From: Pectobacterium sp013449375
GTDB lineage: Bacteria > Pseudomonadota > Gammaproteobacteria > Enterobacterales > Enterobacteriaceae
Direction: 5' to 3' (one strand)
Assembly: GCF_048593165.1 (NCBI RefSeq)
Contig: NZ_CP184271.1
Length of the DNA: 64,000 nucleotides
The first letter of the stretch is position 1. Each line of letters begins with the position of its first letter. Made by a program: the position numbers and the translations under genes. This document shows, piece by piece, positions 10,417 to 18,763 of the stretch. The notes below the pieces were generated by a model that saw only the letters and a list, made by a program, of their open reading frames with translations, made no database searches and was not told where the DNA came from.

Positions 10417-11103
10417 ATGCCGGTTAAAAGTTTAAGCAGAGGGGCGTTTTCGCCCCTTTTGCTTTTACGACGTTTGTGTGGCACAGGCCTCGTGTTGACT
10501 GCCGTGGTGGCCTGTAGTAGCCGCACCGCACCGCCGGAATTTTTCGCCAGTGGTTACGTTGCCGATCGCGGTATCGTGCGTTTGTGGCGTAAAGACGATG
10601 CGCAGAATACGACGGCGCTGACTACCGTGTTCAACCCGCTTCAGGGCAACGGCCTGGTGGTGACGCGCTATACATTCCAGCAGGATAAGCTGCGAGAGAT
10701 ACAGCGTAATCAGCTCGGCGCGCAAAAAGAAGATATGCGTTTGCGTTTTGCAGAAGATGGAACCGTCAGCTTTATGCAGCGGCAACTTGCCGAAAGACGT
10801 GAATCAGTTTCTGATGATGATATTGCGCTCTACCAGTTTGATGCTAAGCGCATGCTGGAGTTGAGCGATGTACTGCGTGCAGGCAAGGTGACGCTAAAGC
10901 AAGGGAAATGGCTGGAAGGGCAGGTTCAGTCTTGTGACGGTACGGTAGTTCGCCCTGATTTTGACAATGATTCGCGTGAATGGATCGCGGAGCAAAAAAT
11001 GCATGCCACGCGTCCGCTAAATGTCGCATGGTTGGAAGCGCCGGAAGGGACGCAGCTATTGCTGGTGGTGGAAGATGATGTTTGCCAGTGGCAGCCTAAA
11101 TAG
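10417..11103 (+). CDS. yjaH: DUF1481 putative lipoprotein YjaH
   Basis: A protein of up to 228 aa with a hydrophobic N-terminal segment ending LTAVVAC-SS, a plausible lipobox, so probably an outer- or inner-membrane lipoprotein. The body belongs to the DUF1481 family by position after hupA and by its sequence (FASGYVADRGIVRLWRKDD...). Function is unknown. The longest frame starts at 10417. A TTG at 10459, directly before the signal peptide and after the hupA terminator stem, is an alternative start giving 214 aa. Confidence 0.8.
   Translation: MPVKSLSRGAFSPLLLLRRLCGTGLVLTAVVACSSRTAPPEFFASGYVADRGIVRLWRKDDAQNTTALTTVFNPLQGNGLVVTRYTFQQDKLREIQRNQLGAQKEDMRLRFAEDGTVSFMQRQLAERRESVSDDDIALYQFDAKRMLELSDVLRAGKVTLKQGKWLEGQVQSCDGTVVRPDFDNDSREWIAEQKMHATRPLNVAWLEAPEGTQLLLVVEDDVCQWQPK
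10440..10466 (+). terminator. Intrinsic terminator of hupA
   Basis: The sequence AGGGGCG TTTT CGCCCCT followed by TTTGCTTTT is a GC-rich stem with a T-tract 27 bp after the hupA stop. It lies inside the first codons of the longest frame of the next gene, so that gene may start downstream of it. Confidence 0.88.
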
Positions 11104-11450
<347 letters not shown>

Positions 11451-11459
11451 ACTGACTAT

Positions 11460-11484
11460 AAAAAAACCCGGATTTCTCCGGGCT
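11460..11484 (-). terminator. Intrinsic terminator of purHD
   Basis: On the minus strand CCCGGA GAAA TCCGGG is followed by a run of seven T, 37 bp beyond the purD stop. Confidence 0.88.
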
Positions 11485-11520
11485 TCAGTATTGATCAGAC
11501 AATCGTTATCAGATCGCCTA

Positions 11521-12807
11521 TCAGGCTTGCTCGCGCTCAATGGCGCGGTAGCCGATGTCTTTTCGACAAAATACACCCTGCCATTGAATACCTGCTGCGA
11601 TTTCGTAAGCGCGCTGCTGCGCTTCAGCGACGGTATTGCCCAGTGCGGTGACGCACAGTACGCGGCCGCCGTTGGTGACGACATCATTACCGTTCAGCTT
11701 GGTACCAGCATGGAAAACCTTGCCATCTTCGGCATCTTGCTGCGGTAAACCGGAAATCACATCGCCCGTGTTGTAGTCAGCTGGGTAGCCACCTGCGGCC
11801 AATACCACACCCAGAGACGGACGTTCATCCCAGACTGAATCTTTCTGACCCAGTGTGCCGTCACAGGCTGCCAGACACAGTTCCACCAGATCGGAACGCA
11901 GACGCAACATAATTGGCTGTGTTTCTGGATCGCCAAAGCGGCAGTTGAATTCGATAACTTTTGGCTGACCATCGGCAGAAATCATCAGACCCGCATACAG
12001 GAAACCGACGTAGGTATTTCCCTCTGCGGCCATGCCGTTGACGGTTGGCCAAATGACCTGGTCCATCACGCGCTGGTGGATTTCATCAGTCACTACCGGG
12101 GCTGGAGAATAAGCACCCATACCGCCAGTATTCGGGCCTGTATCTTTATCCCCAACACGTTTATGGTCCTGACTGGTTGCCATTGGCAGCACATTCTTGC
12201 CATCCACCATCACGATGAAACTGGCTTCTTCGCCATCAAGGAATTCTTCCACCACGATACGGTGCCCAGCATCGCCGAAGGCATTGCCCGCCAGCATATC
12301 CTGAATGGCGTTTTCTGCTTCCTGCAACGTCATGGCGACAATGACACCTTTACCGGCGGCTAGTCCGTCGGCCTTGATGACGATCGGTGCGCCTTTGCTG
12401 CGTACATAGGCCAGCGCGGGTTCAACTTCAGTGAAGTTCTGGTATTCCGCTGTCGGGATGCTATGGCGTGCCAGAAAATCTTTAGTGAAGGCTTTAGAAC
12501 CTTCCAGCTGTGCTGCGCCCTGTGTTGGGCCAAATATTTTTAGGCCTGCACTCTGAAATGCATCGACAACACCGAGAACTAACGGCGTTTCTGGGCCAAC
12601 GATGGTTAAATCGATGTGGTTTTCCTGCGCAAAAGTGACTAACGCTGGAATATCGGTTGCGGCGATATCGACGTTGGTCAGCGCTGGCTCAAGCGCCGTG
12701 CCCGCATTTCCCGGAGCGACATAAACGTGTTTTGCCAGAGGGGACTGTGCGGCTTTCCAGGCCAGCGCGTGCTCGCGTCCGCCATTACCAATTACTAAAA
12801 TGTTCAT
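11521..12807 (-). CDS. purD: Phosphoribosylamine-glycine ligase PurD (GAR synthetase)
   Basis: PurD joins glycine to phosphoribosylamine with ATP, the second step of purine synthesis. The 428-aa protein opens with MNILVIGNGGREHALAWKAA, the PurD N-terminal nucleotide-binding fold. The ATP-grasp domain includes PIVIKADGLAAGKGV and the metal-binding VIEFNCRFGDPETQ. It follows purH by 17 bp in one transcription unit. Confidence 0.97.
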   Translation of the reverse strand: MNILVIGNGGREHALAWKAAQSPLAKHVYVAPGNAGTALEPALTNVDIAATDIPALVTFAQENHIDLTIVGPETPLVLGVVDAFQSAGLKIFGPTQGAAQLEGSKAFTKDFLARHSIPTAEYQNFTEVEPALAYVRSKGAPIVIKADGLAAGKGVIVAMTLQEAENAIQDMLAGNAFGDAGHRIVVEEFLDGEEASFIVMVDGKNVLPMATSQDHKRVGDKDTGPNTGGMGAYSPAPVVTDEIHQRVMDQVIWPTVNGMAAEGNTYVGFLYAGLMISADGQPKVIEFNCRFGDPETQPIMLRLRSDLVELCLAACDGTLGQKDSVWDERPSLGVVLAAGGYPADYNTGDVISGLPQQDAEDGKVFHAGTKLNGNDVVTNGGRVLCVTALGNTVAEAQQRAYEIAAGIQWQGVFCRKDIGYRAIEREQA

Positions 12808-12824
12808 TTCGGTCAGCTCCAGAA

Positions 12825-14414
12825 TTAATGGCGGAAGTGGCGCATGTCGGTAAAGATCATCGCAATGCCGTGTTCGTTGGCGGCGGCAATGACTTCATCA
12901 TCGCGAATGGACCCGCCCGGTTGGATCACACAGGTAATGCCAACGGCCGCAGCGGCATCAATGCCATCACGGAATGGGAAGAACGCATCAGATGCCATAG
13001 CGGAACCTTTTACCTCCAACCCTTCATCACCCGCTTTGATTCCGGCGATTTTTGCTGAATAAACGCGGCTCATCTGACCGGCACCTATTCCGATGGTCAT
13101 ATTGTCGCGTGCATACACAATCGCATTGGATTTAACGAATTTAGCCACTTTCCAGCAGAAGAGGGCATCGCGCAATTCCTGCTCGCTCGGCTGGCGTTCA
13201 GTCACGACACGCAGTTGAGAGGCATCGACCATGCCCAGATCGCGATCCTGTACCAGCAAACCGCCGTTGACGCGTTTGAAATCTAGGCCAGCAACGCGTT
13301 GCTGCCAATTGCCACAGGTCAGGACGCGTACGTTTTGCTTGGCAGCGGTCACCTTCAATGCGGCCTCGCTGGCAGATGGCGCAATAATGACTTCGACAAA
13401 CTGACGGCTGATAATAGCCTGCGCCGTTTCTTCATCTAGCTCACGGTTGAAAGCGATTATGCCGCCGAATGCCGATGTTGGGTCGGTTTTATAGGCGCGT
13501 TCGTAGGCATCAAGAATTGAGCCGCCAATTGCTACACCACATGGGTTTGCATGTTTAACGATAACGCAGGCCGGTTCGGAAAATTCTTTCACACATTCCA
13601 GCGCCGCATCGGTATCGGCGATGTTGTTATAAGACAGAGCCTTTCCTTGTAACTGTGTAGCCGTCGCGACAGAAGCCTCGCTAATATTCTCTTCTATATA
13701 GAAGGCAGCTTGCTGATGGCTGTTCTCGCCGTAGCGCATGTCCTGCTTTTTGATGTAGTTCAGGTTCAACGTGCGTGGGAAGTTACCTGATGGTTTATCG
13801 GTTTCACCGTGGTAAGGCGGAACCAGTGCGCCAAAGTAGTTGGCAATCATGCTGTCGTACGCGGCAGTGTGTTCGAAGGCTTTGATCGCTAAATCGAAAC
13901 GGGTTTCGTAGGTCAGTGAACCTTCGTTGGCGTCGATTTCATTAATAATGGCGCTGTAGTCGCTGCTCTTGACCACGATAGCCACATCTTTATGGTTCTT
14001 GGCGGCGGAGCGAACCATCGTCGGGCCGCCGATATCGATATTCTCGACAGCGTCTTCTAATGTGCAGTTCTCACGCGCCACGGTCTGGGCAAACGGATAC
14101 AAATTCACAACCACGATATCGATCGGCTTAATGTCATGTTGCGTCATGATCGCATCATCTTGATCGCGACGTCCCAAAATACCGCCGTGTACTTTCGGGT
14201 GCAAAGTCTTGACACGCCCATCCATCATTTCCGGGAAGCCGGTGTAGTCAGAGACTTCAGTCACCGGCAAGCCAGCATCAGCCAGCAAACGTGCGGTTCC
14301 TCCGGTTGAAAGGAGCTCGACACCACGGTGGGACAGAGCTTGAGCAAATTCGACAATACCTGCTTTGTCAGAAACGCTGAGCAGAGCGCGGCGAATTGGA
14401 CGGCGTTGTTGCAT
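12825..14414 (-). CDS. purH: Bifunctional AICAR formyltransferase / IMP cyclohydrolase PurH
   Basis: PurH carries out the last two steps of IMP synthesis. The N-terminal cyclohydrolase (ALLSVSDKAGIVEFAQ...) and the C-terminal transformylase, with the KHANPCG motif, are both complete. The open frame runs 86 codons further upstream. The start at 14414 (MQQRRPIRRALLS) gives 529 aa, the E. coli length, and is preceded by GGGGATAAC. Expression should respond to PurR through the operator at 14558. Confidence 0.97.
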   Translation of the reverse strand: MQQRRPIRRALLSVSDKAGIVEFAQALSHRGVELLSTGGTARLLADAGLPVTEVSDYTGFPEMMDGRVKTLHPKVHGGILGRRDQDDAIMTQHDIKPIDIVVVNLYPFAQTVARENCTLEDAVENIDIGGPTMVRSAAKNHKDVAIVVKSSDYSAIINEIDANEGSLTYETRFDLAIKAFEHTAAYDSMIANYFGALVPPYHGETDKPSGNFPRTLNLNYIKKQDMRYGENSHQQAAFYIEENISEASVATATQLQGKALSYNNIADTDAALECVKEFSEPACVIVKHANPCGVAIGGSILDAYERAYKTDPTSAFGGIIAFNRELDEETAQAIISRQFVEVIIAPSASEAALKVTAAKQNVRVLTCGNWQQRVAGLDFKRVNGGLLVQDRDLGMVDASQLRVVTERQPSEQELRDALFCWKVAKFVKSNAIVYARDNMTIGIGAGQMSRVYSAKIAGIKAGDEGLEVKGSAMASDAFFPFRDGIDAAAAVGITCVIQPGGSIRDDEVIAAANEHGIAMIFTDMRHFRH

Positions 14415-14557
14415 GATGATGTTATCCCCTGGATTTGGGTAGTCAGTAAAGAACGGTATGTGAATATCGTCTTTGTCAGAGCAATAATTGCGGAATAAAG
14501 AGAAATATTCAGTTAGCGTTCGCAAAAATACGACGATTTTGAACGAGGTGAATTGTA

Positions 14558-14573
14558 GCGAAAACGTTTGCGT
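14558..14573 (-). promoter_or_regulatory. PurR operator upstream of purHD
   Basis: The minus-strand sequence ACGCAAACGTTTTCGC matches the PurR consensus ACGCAAACGTTTTCNT at all but the last base. It lies about 145 bp upstream of the purH start, as expected for purine repression of purHD. Confidence 0.88.
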
Positions 14574-14690
14574 GATGCTCGTCAATTTTTGAATAGAATG
14601 CTTTCTGTGGATAAGTTTGTGCAAAAAAAGGTATAAGGCGGGTTTTTGCTGTGGAATGCAGCAAACAGTCATTTTTCTTTAAAATACCTA

Positions 14691-14718
14691 TTGCGACAGG
14701 TCGAGAAGTCCCTATAAT
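14691..14718 (+). promoter_or_regulatory. rRNA operon promoter P1
   Basis: TTGCGA (14691-14696) and TATAAT (14713-14718) are 16 bp apart and followed by a GC-rich discriminator (GCGCC), the form of stringently controlled rrn P1 promoters. An A/T-rich stretch (TTTTTCTTTAAAAT) just upstream fits an UP element. Confidence 0.9.
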
Positions 14719-14792
14719 GCGCCTCCATCGACACGGCGCTGTGAACACACAACTGGGTCGATAAACAAAGAGAAAACGCTTTAAAATAAACG

Positions 14793-14820
14793 TTGACTCT
14801 GCAGGTGATAAGCGTAATAT
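14793..14820 (+). promoter_or_regulatory. rRNA operon promoter P2
   Basis: TTGACT (14793-14798) and TAATAT (14815-14820), with 16-bp spacing, lie about 100 bp after P1, the usual tandem arrangement ahead of 16S. Confidence 0.82.
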
Positions 14821-14857
14821 ACGCCACCTCGCGAAGTGGTTAAGGCCGCAACGCAAC

Positions 14858-14870
14858 GCTCTTTAACAAT
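14858..14870 (+). promoter_or_regulatory. rrn antitermination boxA
   Basis: GCTCTTTAACAAT lies in the leader between P2 and 16S. It matches the conserved boxA that loads the Nus antitermination complex on rrn transcripts. Confidence 0.75.
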
Positions 14871-15019
14871 TTAATCAGACAATCTGTGTGGGCACTCACA
14901 AGACCGTATCTTAACGATATAAAAAGTCTTGAAGAGTGAACAACAGTAAATTCATTACGAATAAACAGTTACTAATTCTTTGAGCATCGCTGACGAGTTC
15001 AGCAAATCAAACAAATCTT

Positions 15020-15099
15020 AAATTGAAGAGTTTGATCATGGCTCAGATTGAACGCTGGCGGCAGGCCTAACACATGCAAGTCGAGCGGTAGCACAGAGG
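15020..15099 (+). rRNA. 5' fragment of 16S rRNA, cut by an IS element
   Basis: The mature 5' end AAATTGAAGAGTTTGATC starts at 15020 and the sequence follows 16S through CAAGTCGAGCGGTAGCACAGAGG. At 15100 it changes to the terminus of an IS3-family element. Only about 80 of about 1540 nt are present. No 23S, 5S or tRNA genes follow, so this rrn operon is gone from this locus in the sequence as given. Confidence 0.95.
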
Positions 15100-15129
15100 T
15101 GATCCTACCCACGTAATGTGGACACAGCC

Positions 15130-15984
15130 CTAAGCGAGGTTCTGGTTTTCAAATTGTTCTGGACTGATACCGCCACAGGCACTGTGACGGCGCCACCGAT
15201 TGTAATCACACTCGATATAATTAAATACCGTCGTCCGCATTATTTCCCGACTGATAAAGCGTTCACCATGGATGCATTCGACTTTCAGTGAGTGGAAGAA
15301 GCTTTCCGCACAGGCATTATCGTAACAGCAACCTTTTGCACTCATGCTCCCATGCAAATTATGCCGTTTCAGCAGGCTCTGGTAATCCGCTGAGCAGTAC
15401 TGCCCGCCACGGTCAGTGTGAACGATTACGTTTTTCGGGCGTTTACGCCGCCACAGTGCCATCTGTAGCGCATCACAGGCCAGCTGTGCCGTCATCCTCG
15501 ATGACATCGACCAGCCAATAACAGCACGCGACCATAGGTCAATGACTACGGCCAGATACAGCCAGCCTTCATCTGTACGTAAATACGTGATATCTCCCAC
15601 CCACTTTTGATTTGGACCGCTGGCGATGAAATCTTGCTTCAGCAGATTTTCAGACACAGGCAGCCCGTGCTCCCGGTAGCTGACAGGACTGAACTTCCGG
15701 GCCGCTTTTGCCCGCAGCCCCTGACGGCGCAGGCTGGCAGCAATGGTTTTCACATTATATTCCGGTAGCTCATCAGCCAGTCGCGGGGCACCGTACCGCT
15801 GTTTGGCGTTATTGAATGCCTTACTGACGGCATCATCACAGACACGTCGGAACCGCTGACGCGAGCTGACCTGATGGCGGCGACAACGCCAGGCATACCA
15901 ACCGCTGCGGGCGACCCGAAGCACCCGGCACATGGCTTTGATGCTGAACTCTGCCTGATGTTTTTCGATAAAGACATACTTCAT
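15130..15984 (-). CDS. IS3-family transposase OrfB (DDE integrase domain)
   Basis: A 284-aa protein with the IS150/IS3 helix-turn-helix-like start (EFSIKAMCRVLRVARSGWYAW) and an rve-type catalytic core: WVGDITYL (first Asp), VHTDRGGQY (second Asp) and CYDNACAESFFHSLKVE (Glu). All three catalytic residues are present. It starts at an ATGA overlapping the orfA stop. It may be made by coupling or as part of a frameshifted OrfAB fusion. I see no clear A6G slippery run. Confidence 0.95.
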   Translation of the reverse strand: MKYVFIEKHQAEFSIKAMCRVLRVARSGWYAWRCRRHQVSSRQRFRRVCDDAVSKAFNNAKQRYGAPRLADELPEYNVKTIAASLRRQGLRAKAARKFSPVSYREHGLPVSENLLKQDFIASGPNQKWVGDITYLRTDEGWLYLAVVIDLWSRAVIGWSMSSRMTAQLACDALQMALWRRKRPKNVIVHTDRGGQYCSADYQSLLKRHNLHGSMSAKGCCYDNACAESFFHSLKVECIHGERFISREIMRTTVFNYIECDYNRWRRHSACGGISPEQFENQNLA

Positions 15985-16280
15985 TTCAGGCGCCTCGCAA
16001 AGTATGTCGCGGCCTTTTGGAGAATGGCCAGTTCCTCGTCCCGCTCAGCCAGTTGGCGTTTGAGGCGGGCATTTTCGGCCGCCAGTTCATTCTCGCGCGC
16101 TGAGGAGGTCATCTGTTGCTGTTGTTTACTGCGCCAGTTGTAGAGCTGGGATTCATAAAGGCTGAGCTCGCGTGCAGCAGCAGCGACACCGATGCGTTCA
16201 GCCAGTTTTAGGGCTTCATCGCGGAATTCGGGTGTGTACTGTTTACGGGCCGTTTTGCTGGTTGATGCTGGTTTTGTCAT
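15981..16280 (-). CDS. IS3-family transposase OrfA (HTH and leucine zipper)
   Basis: A 99-aa protein with an N-terminal helix-turn-helix (YTPEFRDEALKLAERIGVAAAA) that recognises IS ends. A coiled-coil (ARENELAAENARLKRQLAERDEELAILQKA) follows, for dimerisation with OrfB. It appears intact. Confidence 0.94.
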   Translation of the reverse strand: MTKPASTSKTARKQYTPEFRDEALKLAERIGVAAAARELSLYESQLYNWRSKQQQQMTSSARENELAAENARLKRQLAERDEELAILQKAATYFARRLK

Positions 16281-16345
16281 GTGAGTCTCCTCTGGTTGAG
16301 AGTTTACTCACTTAGTCGCGTGTCTACTAATGGTGGGGAAGATCA

Positions 16346-17026
16346 TACAATATCAATACAGGAGCACAGACAACGTATCAAGGTATGACCATCACCTACA
16401 GCGGTGATGGCGACCGTTTTGAAGATGCCAACACCGGGGGATTTAACGATGGGAATGTGGGGGCTGCAAACCGACTGGAAAAAATTCACATTGATGAGGT
16501 GACAGAAGATCTGATCGTCATTGTGGTTGGCAGTGGCGTATTTAATAGCAGTGCAAGCTGGGATGAACTTCCCACACCAACGGAGCCTGCCCCACCGTTA
16601 CCGCCCTCCGTACCAATCAGCAAAGAAACGACGTTTGTCGTTGGGGCGAGTTTCGGTGATGCATTGCAAACGGTCACTATCAACCCAACACCAGCAGACA
16701 GCCAGTCACTGGGGCTTTCCTCTGTGACGCTAAGTACACCAGAACAGGCCAGTGCGGCATTAGCCACATTCGATAACGCACTGAAAACTCTGGACGGTTA
16801 CCGCAGTGAATATGGCAGCCAGATAAACCGTTTTGAATCCGTCACTGCCGTGCTGTCACAGGAGAAGGTTGCCATCGCTGCCGCCCGCTCACGCATATTG
16901 GATGCGGATTACGCCATTGAGGTTTCCGCGATGGCAAAATCCCAGATTCTACAACAGGCTTCCCTGTCAGTCTTGTCACAAGCCAACCAACTGTCGGGAA
17001 ACGTATTAAAGCTGTTACAGGGATGA
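16346..17026 (+). pseudogene. Flagellin, 3' part only (5' end lost at the IS junction)
   Basis: The frame is open from the IS edge (YNINTGAQTTYQGMTITYSG...) to 17026, 226 codons. The last 95 or so residues are a normal flagellin C-terminal D0/D1 domain (FDNALKTLDGYRSEYGSQINRFE, AARSRILDADYAIEVSAMAKSQI, NQLSGNVLKLLQG). The conserved N-terminal half needed for export and filament assembly is absent. Internal ATG starts could not restore function. A proline-rich stretch (PTPTEPAPPLPPSVP) lies in the variable domain. Confidence 0.88.
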
Positions 17027-17077
17027 TGCGCCGTCAGAGACATCATTTTGCTATTTTTCTACTGAATCACTATCGCC

Positions 17078-17623
17078 ATGAGCATTGAGATATTCAGCCG
17101 CTGCCCTTTCACCACGGCGGCGTTTACCTGTCTGGGAAATAAGGATGGCGGCAATGTGTCAATAACCATTGTAGATATCGAGCACGGTATCGACACAACA
17201 CTATTGACTCACATCATTACCGCCGAACACCGGACATTCATTATTATTCTCAACAACCGCAAACATGCACCGGTGATGGTGGCTAAAAAGGTATTACTGT
17301 TATCAAAGCACGCCTCGATGAGCACGATTAAAAAAGTGATCTCTGCCCTATCATCATTCAGGGAAATAAAAGGCAAGACGATATCGTTATCACCGAATGA
17401 GAAGATATTCTTCAGCTATTGGCTGGACGGAATAGCAATAAAAACCATCGCAAGGAAGATGGTGATAACCCATAAAACCGCCAACAATATGAAAAACAAT
17501 ATCTACAGAAAATATGGCATAAAGGACCTGCTCACCTTTTTACTCATCGCCAGAATCTCACATATGCAAAGTATCGCTGACGCCGAACATCACAGGGTTA
17601 TCTACGTCGATAAGGTGGCGTGA
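17078..17623 (+). CDS. LuxR-family transcription regulator (C-terminal HTH)
   Basis: A 181-aa protein whose residues of about 105-165 form a GerE/LuxR helix-turn-helix (LSPNEKIFFSYWLDGIAIKT, then KTANNMKNNIYRKYGI). The first 100 residues resemble a degenerate receiver-like domain without an obvious phosphorylatable aspartate, so control is probably not by a sensor kinase. It follows the flagellin fragment by 51 bp in the same direction, which suggests a local regulator of that flagellin or surface locus. Target genes are unknown. Confidence 0.75.
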   Translation: MSIEIFSRCPFTTAAFTCLGNKDGGNVSITIVDIEHGIDTTLLTHIITAEHRTFIIILNNRKHAPVMVAKKVLLLSKHASMSTIKKVISALSSFREIKGKTISLSPNEKIFFSYWLDGIAIKTIARKMVITHKTANNMKNNIYRKYGIKDLLTFLLIARISHMQSIADAEHHRVIYVDKVA

Positions 17624-17711
17624 CACAAGCTCCCAAGATCTGCAAAACGCTTGAATCTGTCTGATTTTGCGAGCATTATCGAAATATATCCCTTTTCAGT
17701 TCGTGTTGCGT

Positions 17712-18587
17712 ATGCCATCTGTCCAGGAACTTCAAACCGCAATTTCCAATATGTCTATATGGCGTAAAGGCGATCAGCGTGCACCTCATAAGCCATTGTT
17801 GCTGCTTTATGTCCTTTCGGCCTATCGGCAAGGACATCCGCGCCTGTTTCACTATGGCGACGAAATCCGTCCGCAGCTCTTGGCACTTTTAAACAGCTTT
17901 GGGCCACAACGGCGCGTTCATTACCCTGAAATGCCATTCTGGCGACTGAAGGGAGATGGTTTTTGGCAGTTGCGGAATGACGAACAGTGTTCACCGCAGA
18001 AAGGGAGTAAAGAGCCGCCAAACCGCGAGCTAATTAAGCACGATGTCATGGGGGGATTTGATGAAGTCAACTATCAGCTATTGTGCAAACAGCCGCAACT
18101 TATCGATAAACTGGCTCAACAGATTTTAAGTGAGCATTTTCCTGAAAGTGTTCAGGAAGTCATTGCCAACCGTCTGGAGCTATCGCTAGATGATGTAGGC
18201 AAGTCCCGCGATCCTCATTTCCGCCAAACGGTACTACGTGCGTATCAATATCGCTGTGCAGTCTGTGGCTATGATTTACGCCACGATACGACACCTGTCG
18301 GCCTAGAAGCGGCACACATCAAGTGGAAGCAATACGGAGGCCCTTGTACCGTGACCAACGGGCTTGCCTTATGCTCGGTACATCATTCTGCATTTGATAT
18401 TGGCGTTATCGGTATTGATGACGGCATGAAATTGATGGTTTCAGAAGGCGTGAATGGCAGCAAGATCGTCGAAAGGCTATTCTGGGACTTTGAGGGAAAG
18501 CCATTGTTTCTGCCTAAAAAACGGGAGTATTACCCGCTTGATAGGTTTATTAAGTGGCATCGAGGGCAGGTTTTTAAAGGTATCTGA
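17712..18587 (+). CDS. Phosphorothioate-DNA-dependent type IV restriction HNH endonuclease (sulfur-binding domain + HNH)
   Basis: A protein of about 291 aa. The N-terminal half has the marks of the sulfur-binding domain of McrA-type enzymes: RAPHKPLLLLYVL, and HYPEMPFWRL, whose Tyr-Pro lines the sulfur pocket in known members. The C-terminal half is an HNH nuclease with CAVCGYDL, LEAAHIKWK, NGLALCSVHHSAFD. Known relatives cut DNA whose backbone carries phosphorothioates made by Dnd-type systems. No dnd genes are in the window. The ATG at 17712 is preferred to a TTG at 17667. Confidence 0.8.
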   Translation: MPSVQELQTAISNMSIWRKGDQRAPHKPLLLLYVLSAYRQGHPRLFHYGDEIRPQLLALLNSFGPQRRVHYPEMPFWRLKGDGFWQLRNDEQCSPQKGSKEPPNRELIKHDVMGGFDEVNYQLLCKQPQLIDKLAQQILSEHFPESVQEVIANRLELSLDDVGKSRDPHFRQTVLRAYQYRCAVCGYDLRHDTTPVGLEAAHIKWKQYGGPCTVTNGLALCSVHHSAFDIGVIGIDDGMKLMVSEGVNGSKIVERLFWDFEGKPLFLPKKREYYPLDRFIKWHRGQVFKGI

Positions 18588-18763
18588 GTTGTTTTAGAAA
18601 AGGAAATAGCACTGGCAAACAAAAATACTGCAGCATCAAACCAGTCCATTTTTGGCTGCCTTTACATAAAAATATTTTGTAGTATTCAAATTACCATTTA
18701 TAAAAGTATGTTACCTAAAACACGACATCTCTAATCTATTTTTTGGATAATAATTAAAGAGCT

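Larger units (their letters stand above)
15100..16345. mobile_element. Complete IS3-family insertion sequence
   Basis: The element is about 1246 bp. The left end is TGATCCTACCCACGTAATG and the right end, read on the minus strand, is TGATCTTCCCCACCATTAG. Both continue into matching subterminal blocks (GGACACAGCCCTAAGCGAG and AGACACGCGACTAAGTGAG). It carries orfA and orfB on the minus strand. The flanking bases are AGG on the left and TAC on the right, so there is no 3-4 bp target duplication. The left neighbour is 16S and the right neighbour is flagellin. Confidence 0.93.
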
